A stretch of DNA of 64,000 bases from Hypomesus transpacificus. Taxonomy: Eukaryota; Chordata; Actinopteri; Osmeriformes; Osmeridae. Below, piece after piece: positions 55,450 to 64,000 of this stretch. The stretch is from positions 1,170,634 to 1,234,633 of the forward strand of contig NC_061081.1 in assembly GCF_021917145.1 (NCBI RefSeq). Direction: 5' to 3'. The translations under genes and the position numbers were made by a program. How positions within the stretch are numbered: the stretch's first letter is position 1; each line of letters starts with the position of its first letter. The notes beneath the pieces were generated by a model that was not told the DNA's origin, made no database searches, and saw nothing but the letters and a program-made list of their open reading frames with translations.

Positions 55450-57228
55450 CACCCCCACCCCTGACACTATTCTAGCACACACATTTAAACACCAATGCCC
55501 TCCAGTATTAAAATAATGGAATTCAAAGTCACATAAGCAACACTTTCATCCCAACACTCACATGCACAGGCATCCTTATAAATTCTATCATGAACCTGCC
55601 ACTTATTCTGTCTCCCCATACACTCACACACTCACAGATATATGTATATATCTATATCTATATGTTGCAGCAGACATAACATGACTTAATAGCTGGGCCC
55701 AAATGTGTGAATTGCCATAATTGACAAGATATACACAGTCACTCTCTCTCTGTTTCTCTAACACACACATACATGCAGCCCACTCTGCATTGCACATATT
55801 GACCCCATATGGAGAGGGGTGATACAAATGACAGGAAGCCCCCCTTATACCACTCACCCCCCTCCAACTGCCCCTTAACACACACTTTACTGCCTCATTT
55901 TACGTGTGTGTGAGGGTGTGGGTGGGTGAGAGTGAGAGAAGCTTACAGAAGGACTACATGGAATACACCGGAGAGAGTGAAGAAGTCACTTGTTACTTTT
56001 TTATTTTTCATTCTACCTCTCCTTCCATCTTTCTATTCCCCCCCCCCAACCACTGCCCCTCCCCCCACCCACCCACCCTCCCTGCCCTCCCCACCTGCCC
56101 CCGCCCTCCCCCCTACCCCTGCCCCACCTCCCCCACCCCTCCCCCAGGGCCTTCCACATCTCGTGGCTGGAGGGGATGAGGCCTTGGCTGGGTGGAAAGA
56201 GAGAAAGGCCAGGGGGTTAAGGCCGGCTGTTCACCTCTTGAGTGTTGAGAGTCCAACCGCTGCATTGAACTAACTAACGACAGTCTGGGTCCACCTAGGA
56301 GAACACTAGAGCATCTGGGACCGCTTTTTAGGTCTATCCATGTCTCTGCACGTGTGTGTAGTTGGGTGTGTGTGGTTGGGTGTGTGTGCGTGCGTGCAAA
56401 TCCAATCTATTCTGACTGTTCACTGTAGATATGTTGATTGTTGTCATTTTTATTGGATGAGCTTGGCATTCTCTTATTGTGTGTCTTTTTGTAACACGGT
56501 CTACAGTTGATAAGGTGGAGCAAGTATGACGGACTGACAGTGTTAACCCTATGTCACCCAGTGTCTTTGCAAAGTACAGGACTCATTAGCGTGTGTGCTA
56601 ACAGCCAGGTCTGTGGACTGCACCTCTCTACATTCAGTTGGTCTGCTAATGAATTAACACAGTAAGATGAAATGTTCGTCATTACATGTGAATGAGGATT
56701 AGAGAAACAGCAGGACACTAATGGACCAGGAGCACAAGATGGCTGCCAAGACTTTGAACAAGCATCTGGACCATCAACTCCCATGTACCATTAAGTGAGA
56801 AAGACAAGGAGAAAGAGGGGAGGAGGGTGGGGTGTGTTATTGAGTGGTGTGTACCTCTCTCTCTGTGTGTGTGTGTGTGTGTGTGTGTGCCGTTAGAAAA
56901 TGTTATTTTTATTGCTTTATGGTGTTTGCAAAAATGTCCCTCACAGTGCCAGACATTCCTTATGGACGCACACACAGGCACACAGGCACACACAGGCACA
57001 CACAGGCACACACAGGCACACGTGGATTCTATCTGTTCGTGGCCATGCTGAGGACTTAGGTTATTTCCATCACTGCAAAGCTGCAGTTTGCTCTCTGGCT
57101 GCTTTTGTCTTAGAAAACTTTTATACTCCTTATTTGAATATGCTAATCGTGGACCCTTTGTCATTTAGAGCCACCTGGTAGCCATGGCTACAACACTGAC
57201 TGGTGCCATATCTCTTCCAGACTCTGTG

Positions 57229-57259
<31 letters not shown>

Positions 57260-58519
57260 TTCTCTCTGTCTCTCTCTCACTGGCTGTCTGACACACATTT
57301 TCCCCATTACAATGTATTATCAATGATATGTCAGTAAATTGTTGTACTAAATTATATTGAAATGGCCCATGGTCATCTGTACCCTTAGACCGCCCTGACG
57401 GCGGGTCGGGTGTATGGGTGTGTGTGTTGTAATGTTGGCACTTCGTATGAATTGTATGTCTACAACAGGGATTACCTCGGCTCCTCAAATACTCCCTATG
57501 GTTGCACACACACACACACACATGTACTTTGACCCAAACCATTTCAATTGAACAGGTCAGTCATCAAACCCAATGGCACACTACCAACCAATCACAATGA
57601 ATACATACACTCAAACACACTCACTCACACACACACACACACACACACCAACACACACACACACTGACATAACCCATATTGACAACCAGTATAATAATTT
57701 CTAATAATAATTAATTTTTAATATAAATTCTTTAGTAATTCAGCATTCTGGCTCGCATTGTGACATTACATTTTCCGGGGGGATGTGTTGAGTGCGTATG
57801 TGTGCTGAATTGTGCTATGAGTGCATGTGTGCTGATTGTGCCTAGTGAGTCAGTTACATTTCCCATCGTTAGACTGGTGTGTCTCTTGTCATGCAGCCAG
57901 GACGTCTAGCCTAATGACTGCTGAGGACTGTCAGGCACTAATTGGTCTTAAGACCCGTCAACTACAATTGTTCAGTATGGACACCAATGAACACATATGC
58001 ACATGAATAAGTCTGCACGTCTAATACACATGCACACACACACCTACACGTGATACATATGTTGTGTTATCATGTCAAATACTGATGCTTCGTCTTAAAC
58101 CACTGGAGCAATGATCAGCTATGTAAAGACTTTTGGAATCAAATCAGACTATTCCTGCACAAGAAGTTTGTAGGCACCCACTCTGGCCCTGTGTGTGTGT
58201 GTGTGGGGGGGGGGGGGGTGGGGGGGAGGGCAGAGAGGCAGAAGGAACCCTCACATTGATTCATTCGAACGCTTCAACTGTCGACGAATGCCAAGGGATT
58301 TATTGTAACCTTCTAAGGTTCACATGACTACCACATGCATGGGGATCAAACCACGATGAACACATTTATTGTAAAGAAACCTCCCTAGTGGCTAACAAAT
58401 GACACTGCAACAATCAGTTAGGCCTAGTCCAGAGTTTAAACCGTTACCGCAGAGTTGCAACCGTTGGTGTATTTGTCTTTACATTGTTAAGAGTTTGTTC
58501 CTGTGTCTGTGTGAATGAT
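55450..58519. other. Upstream region of apela, no supported gene
   Basis: Contains C-rich stretches near 56040-56150, a (CACAGG)n block at about 56970-57020, (TGTC)n at about 57230-57260, CA repeats at 57621-57662 and a G-run at 58204-58227. No exon with phase-compatible partners was seen. Confidence 0.55.
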
Positions 58520-59901
58520 TCAAGGCCCTTGTGGAGTTGCTTGTTTGAAGATCACTGTTTTCTTTCTCTTTGAAAAGCTTTGGAACTTCTCCTTTGCCTT
58601 CCATAGATGTGTTTCTAGAAATGAAACCACACACCCATGCACACACACACAAGGGCCAGGTTTCCCAGATTCGTTAAGAAGCCTTTAACTCTAAGAACCA
58701 GAGCCTGTTTAAGCATTCTCTGCTAAGAACGCTCTTAGAACGCTCCGGCCAAGCACAATAACACATGCAAGGCAGGCCTACACTAGCAAACCCAATATAA
58801 TGATAGATGTGTGTGTGTGTGTGAATGTGTATGGGAAATAATGTCTGTCCTTACACAAATTTAAAATATGTGTAATTTTTCTTTTGTTTCAAAAGGTTGA
58901 ACGTTTCAAAAAAGGTTCCTAAAGGTTGAAAGAAATAATTTCGGAAAAAAGTTATCTCCTCCTTTCACTGTGAGGCTCCTCTCCCCTCTCCTCCTCTCTC
59001 ATCTCCTCCTGGATTTGAGTTTTCAGTAGTATAAATGCTTGTGTGAACATTTCATGTGAATGTGTATGTTCCATATCTGTTAATGACAATCGGAATTACT
59101 TCCTAAACGGACCCTCGTGTGTGTGCAGATGCTTACCTTTAGCTGGCTGTGTGCAAATTGAGGCCAGGCTATAAATGAAGACGATGATGAAGGCGATGAA
59201 GATGAAAGTTAACTCAAACAGCTGAGGTTCAGTTGCAGTACTATTGTCAACCACAGGGAAGGGCTATTGTCTACAGCTGCTGCGCACAATGTTTAATGAC
59301 TCCGAGTAGTTTTGGCCATAACTGAACCCACTTACGAAAGTGATACAAATACAGTTATTTAAATTCACTCAAGTCATGTCCTTTTCTCAAAAGAGCTATC
59401 TTTTGATGCACAGATCTCCGTTTGTGCCCTTACATCGTTTGTATGACGATGTGGACATGCTCTCTCAGATCGGAACACGAACACGGAGAGAGATTGTCAG
59501 GTAGTCAGAGATACAATATGCTACAATTATTTTTGGTTTAGGATGAATAGTGTTATCTGTGTTTCATTAATGAGGGATTTTTGTACCGGTGTGCGCGGGC
59601 TTTACTCAGGCTTCTCCGAGTTGAATGAACTAACTGGACTACTGAAACTGTCTACCTCAGAGTATATTAACCCTGCTTTTTGAAATAACCTCCAAACGAT
59701 GAACAAGGTCCTTCATTTTCATCGAGGTGAAGAAAAGGACACTCCAGTCCAATGTTACACTACAGGTCACATTCCACTGCAGCACATTATTTCACGGAAA
59801 ATTACAGGAAACAAAACAGTTCACTCATTTCCAACAGATGCCACAAATAACAGAAAGGTTCTTACCTGTTTTAGAGATAAATTTGTTGATCCCACACACA
59901 T
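58520..59901 (-). CDS. smim31: SMIM31-like small single-pass membrane protein, copy B
   Basis: Three exons in phase on the minus strand: 59901-59866 (least certain), 59221-59137 and 58614-58520. The middle exon encodes LFELTFIFIAFIIVFIYSLA followed by SICTQPAK, one membrane span. From memory, human SMIM31 reads [20 protein letters not shown] then SIYTTP, about half identical over 26 positions. The last exon, after acceptor TTTCTAG, gives a Lys-rich tail (WKAKEKFQSFSKRKK), as in the human protein, and a stop at 58522-58520. The first exon supplies MCVGSTNLSLKQ in phase 0, but an out-of-frame ATG lies 14 bases upstream of its ATG, and the middle exon alone has no ATG. Position next to apela on the same strand matches human 4q32.3. 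Confidence 0.5.
58660..58745. repeat. Fragment of dispersed fish repeat
   Basis: GGCCAGGTTTCCCAGATTCG followed by CTAAGAACGCTCTTAGAACG resembles the ends of a common teleost non-autonomous DNA element. Only one end is evident. It lies just upstream of the copy B last exon, in the intron. Confidence 0.4.
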
Positions 59902-60314
59902 GAATATGGACACACATGGTAAGTTAAGTTAACCGGTAAAGTTAACTTTCCAGCTGACATGTTGCAGCAACTTACTGGCAAAGTTGGGTGTCAGCTGGGG
60001 AGTTAACCTACCTGGGTATGTTGCATTACCTGCTTCGTGGTGAAAAAATACCTAATGTTTACAAATGGTTGTGTTAAAAAGTGTTTGTTTATTATAATTT
60101 ATGACATCACCAACCACTCCTATGCTTGATCCTAGAGGGCTTGTACATCCTTGAGCAAAGTCCACACTCAGACAAGCACACACACACACACACACACAAA
60201 CCACTTCAACATCCACTCATTCCCTAATTATACGCTATTCCGTATCTGTGTATTCAGGCTGTGTTCAGCACGTATGCTTGTCTTTGATTGGATGAAGCTG
60301 TGCAGTTGTACACA

Positions 60315-60670
60315 TCACTGAAGCTTTTTCGGGGACTTGTGCAGATTTGTGTGACAGCTTCCTGTCCAAGAGTCAGACAATGACCACTCTCTTTGAGAAT
60401 GTAGTTCCTTGGACATAAGAAGTAATGAGTATTATAACTTTTATTATTTGCATAATATAAAAAAACAGGTTCATAAATATATTTGATACATTTACTCCAA
60501 ATGTATGTTCATGGGTACGTGTCTTCTCTGTGTGTGTGTTTTATTTGAACAATCTTACCCTGTGTGTGTGAGCACTCCTCTCTTATCATGCCAGTAAGAG
60601 TACAGAGACCAAAGACCAACAGAGAGAAGACAATCGTCAGCAGCTCCAGCTCTGTAAACGGAGATGTCAT
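60315..60670 (-). CDS. SMIM31-like small single-pass membrane protein, copy A
   Basis: Exon 60670-60559 encodes MTSPFTELELLTIVFSLLVF followed by GLCTLTGMIREECSHTQ, preceded by acceptor CTTTCAG two bases before the ATG, so the 5'UTR is probably spliced. The start MxxP(F/Y)TxLE equals that of human SMIM31 (MELPYTNLE, from memory) and the hydrophobic span has the same length. Donor CAGG|GTAAGA is phase 1, the same as the matching exon of copy B. A candidate last exon, 60361-60315 (acceptor CTTGGACAG), enters in phase and ends with HKSPKKLQ and a stop, giving about 52 residues. I read A and B as a tandem pair. The last exon is the weakest part. Confidence 0.45.
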
Positions 60671-60679
60671 TACTGAAAG

Positions 60680-60706
60680 ACAGCCATACACACAAGCCAT
60701 ACACAC

Positions 60707-60737
<31 letters not shown>

Positions 60738-61480
60738 GATACAATTTATTTAAAGATGTTAAAAACATTCTAATTCCTTATTTTTATTTCGTGATTTCCA
60801 AAACTTTATTTCAGTAAAATCCAATACTTTATAGAATTTTTGGGGGGTTTTAATATCCAAAATGTACATAAGAGCTGACACAAAAAAGCTGTGCAAAAAA
60901 TGCTCAGTAGGATTCAATCCATTACTTTCCCCCTTTTCAAGCGTCTGAGACACTTTCATGGGTGGTGTTGCTGTTTAGATACTATTCAGCCTCGTATATC
61001 TTGATATTCATTATACTGTTGTAGTTCTGGTAGATCGATCATTTATTTTATTTAATATTTTTGAGGATCCATTATTTCCTTAATAAGCTATATTGCCACA
61101 TTTGGTATCATTTTCCATTCCTAATGCCTAATTACCTTCTTATGGATGTTACATGCATACATACAATGCCCTTTGCTGTACATGATAAGTTTCTCTGACT
61201 AGTCACACCTATTGTTACACACACACACCAACATGCACAGACTAAATTCTCACCTACAAAGTGTTGGAACTTCCCAGCTTCCCCCTGTATTTCCCAGCAA
61301 GGACAACAGCTCTGATGCTGCAGGTGTTATTAGCTGTGTGAAGAGAACAAAGGAAGATAGTACCATGTTGCTTTGGGCTTATCTTTACCTTGGAAACATA
61401 GCCACAGGTGGCCTGATATCACACCCTTGCATCTCTCTCTCTCTCTCTTGCTATCTCTTTCTATCTGTCTCTCTCTCTCT
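60680..61480. other. Upstream of the SMIM31-like pair, no gene seen
   Basis: CA repeat at 60700-60738, then A+T-rich DNA without coding signal. Confidence 0.5.
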
Positions 61481-61483
61481 CAG

Positions 61484-61709
61484 CCATACAGCAGTAGAAA
61501 AACTCATTAATAATGAGAGTATATATGAGCCAGCTGAACCTGAAACGACTGAAGAAAGACAGGTGAGAAACAGAAAGGTGATGTGTAGGATAGGTCTATA
61601 GTCACCCTGGTACCATGGGAGCTTTTCTGTTCCTTGACTGTTTAGGTTGGTTATAGGTGCCAATCGATGGGCTTCTATGAATCTGTGTGACACTGCTTGT
61701 ACAAATAAA
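61484..61709 (+). other. Candidate orphan terminal exon
   Basis: A strong acceptor (long CT tract ending CTCAG at 61483) opens a frame HTAVEKLINNESIYEPAEPE then TTEERQ. It either meets a donor (CAG|GTGAGA at 61563) or runs on to a stop at 61599-61601, with AATAAA at 61704-61709. No upstream partner exon was identified. Acidic composition looks protein-like but identity is unknown. Confidence 0.25.
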
Positions 61710-62116
61710 TGTTTTGCATTCATTGTAAGAGTTTCTGGTAATCTGGCAGATTGCAAACATGACTAAAATCACAGATGACAAGGCTGATATTGAACCAATA
61801 TGGCAATGAGCATTATGGTCCTCGGAAACATTGAATGCCGGTTACATAGCATTATGCTCCAAACTTAGCCTTACTTTTTGTTGGTATTCAGAAGGTTATG
61901 TCAGTAGAATGGAACCATCCAGACATGTAACATGGATATGTTTCATCTGTCACAGCTGGTCTTCAAAATACTCAAGAACTCCTGTCACTGGTCATTTTGA
62001 AGCTAGTTTTAAGTACATTATTCACACCCTAAGAATGTATGCCTCCCCCATGATTGTGGTTCAACCTTGTTTACAGACATGTATATGTGGGTTTGTATGT
62101 GCGAGTATATATGAGT

Positions 62117-62410
62117 GGTGAACAAATCAAAATGTATTTGTATAACCCTTTTTACACGCCAACTTGTCACAGAGGGCTTCACATACGCCCGTAGAACTGC
62201 CCCTCAACCAACCTAAACCCTCAAAGAAGACAAGTAAATACTCCCAGAAAAACTCACCAGAGGAGAAAAATTGAAGAAACCTTGGGAGGAGCAATTCAGT
62301 GAGGGATACCCTCCTCCAGAGACGGTTGGTGAAAAAGAGGAGCAGAACACAGGCTTAACATAGTCATCATACAGCAGGGAAGTGTCAATGGGTGTTGAAA
62401 CACCAGAATC
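62117..62410 (-). mobile_element. Dispersed repeat with LINE/SINE-type 3' tail
   Basis: On the minus strand: GGAGGGTATCCCTCACTGAA, then CTCCCAAGGTTTCTTC, GAGGGTTTAGGTTGGTTGAG, GGGGCAGTTCTACGGGC and the tail AAAAAGGGTTATACAAATAC. This is the most complete of three copies in the window (others at 9.35 and 40.47 kb, tail only). Confidence 0.7.
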
Positions 62411-62419
62411 CATTGTTCA

Positions 62420-63373
62420 ACTGAACAATCAATTGTGAACAAGAAGGAGAAGTTGACTCAACCAGTTTCCTTTTTCAAACTAGGTTAAATCACCTTGTGG
62501 TTAAAGAATGGCACATACACAAATACATGTTGTTGTTGTGTTGAATACGCATTGCATACTTCTGCTAATGTATAATCCAGGTCAACCTTTTCTGGTAGCT
62601 AGCTAGACCAGCAGTTATGTGAGTCCTCCACACAAATGCCTTTTTTTTGGAGGACTTCGGTTTATTTTTCCAAAATGTTGCTGCCCTTCAAGCAAAAGGG
62701 AAAAGGGGTTCAAATTGAATTTTTTGAACTAACCTAGCTACATCTACATTAACGACGATAAGGTTTATCTACACTCACAGTAAAAGTAGCTACCACTAGC
62801 TAGCTATCTGCTAACGGATTTGTGTTGCCTTCATTTGCTATCAGAATTATGGTAGCTACATGTTTCCAACTGGGAAATTACACCTGAACCCCCTTCAATA
62901 ATCTCGAAATTACAAGTGGGAAACAGGATCTTCCGACTTGCACGCGGAGGCAGCATTAAGCAGTAAGGCTAGCTAGCGAACGATCTTTTGCTATCACTAG
63001 CTAGCCATCTGCTAACGGATTTGAATAGTGATGTTTCCTTGGCTAGCTAGCTAACACTCTTTTGCTACATTATAATGTACTCAGCTTGCTTGCTAGTCGT
63101 TAATGTTAACACATAAATAATTGGTATGTCATATTTGTTACCTCACTTTACAATGTGTTCTTACTGTGGCGCTGATGGAAATTTTGACTTTAATCACTCA
63201 AATACATTTAGCCGTGAAAGCGAACTGTTCGGCTTCTGTGGTGTTGTTAAACGTGTGATGAGCGCAAATTAAGTGAACGGATGTGTTGTTGGGGGGCGCA
63301 AAAATATTTGAGCTGTGAACAGGTGCTTTAAAATTGGGTATGTCATAAACAAACAGATTAAAACCAACCGTAT

Positions 63374-63410
<37 letters not shown>

Positions 63411-64000
63411 TGAACAGTTGAGAAAAAAAACTAGTATTAAAAGTATACAGTAACCCTAGCATCCCCCCCTGTTATTGTTAGCTATACCACCGTAACACTA
63501 TTTACAGACAGTTGGGCTATGCATGAGCATACACACATACACACACACAGTGTAAAACATACTCCAGTATGAATGTGCTGAAGCATTCTCAGGACGTTTG
63601 ACAGTAAATAATCAAGTGTCCACTTACAGTCACACAACATTTCTAATCATTAATGAGAACTAAACTGAAACAATGAAATTAAAGAAGATTATCGCATAGC
63701 ATATGTCAACATATTGTGAATCACAAGGGGAATCCTCCTAGTTTTGAGAATATCTGCCATGGGGAAGCATTTTGTGTATGTGGTGTGTGTGTGTGTGTGT
63801 GTGATGTTGTGTAAGCTGATTAGCCACACTAGCCATTGCAAGGGATTGAGGTTAATTTAATCTTATTACCCAGCAGGCATGTTGTTCCTGACTCCACCCC
63901 TCTCAGCCAGACACTGCCATCGCCCTGCGAACAACTCACCTGGTCAATCCGGTAACAGCACAGATTAACTTCAGGGTTTCTCTCTCTGTGTCTAACTATC
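62420..64000. other. Distal region, no gene seen
   Basis: A+T-rich DNA with scattered GCTAGC motifs, an (AT)n tract at 63378-63407 and a GT tract at 63780-63803. No coding exon was supported. Confidence 0.5.

Noticed and set aside
58958..59014. Alternative last exon for SMIM31-like copy B (after AAATCCAG, Glu/Arg-rich)
   Set aside because: In the required phase it reads mostly Gly/Glu and stops quickly, and the intron would be only about 120 bases; the Lys-rich exon at 58614-58520 has a better acceptor and matches the family's basic tail.
59221..60559. Splicing of SMIM31-like copy A exon directly to the copy B membrane exon
   Set aside because: Phase 1 into that acceptor gives an immediate stop, so the two are separate genes or alternatives, not one chain.

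Overview
The window is nuclear DNA of a ray-finned (teleost) fish. Evidence: vertebrate genes split by GT-AG introns, very many CA/GT, GA/CT and tetranucleotide microsatellites, tRNA-derived fish SINEs, and gene order shared with human 4p13 and 4q32. The species cannot be told from the sequence. All gene models below were built by reading splice sites and checking reading phase across every junction; no database was searched.

Layout. 1-14290 has no gene I can support; it holds microsatellites, a tRNA-Cys-like relic and dispersed repeats. 14291-17398 (+) is uchl1, the ubiquitin C-terminal hydrolase, in nine coding exons. 19567-38620 (+) is limch1, a calponin-homology/LIM-domain actomyosin regulator, in 31 coding exons; the longest in-phase model is 1934 codons. 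Its centre is a run of seven consecutive cassette exons, all of the same phase, several of which repeat one acidic/DDM motif module. 38621-46420 holds the limch1 3'UTR, a higher-order minisatellite, an unidentified intronless ORF on the minus strand that looks like a small secreted protein (42337-42636), and a tandem duplication in which one copy carries a terminal-inverted-repeat transposon and the other is the empty site. 46577-51577 (+) is tmem192, a lysosomal four-pass membrane protein, with a CLEAR-like E-box in its upstream region. 53657-55082 (-) is apela (Elabela/Toddler), the apelin-receptor peptide hormone; its 3' end converges on that of tmem192. 58520-60670 (-) holds two small single-pass membrane proteins that look like tandem copies of smim31. 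The rest, to 64000, is repeats and a candidate orphan exon.

Gene context. uchl1-limch1 matches human 4p13. tmem192-apela-smim31 matches human 4q32.3, with the same relative orientation (apela and smim31 on one strand, tmem192 on the other). The window therefore contains the junction between two blocks that lie far apart in human, at about 40-46.5 kb, which is also the most repeat-rebuilt stretch. The genes do not form one pathway. The part around 42-61 kb does concentrate very small secreted or membrane proteins (the unidentified ORF, Apela, two SMIM31-like) that standard gene finders tend to miss.
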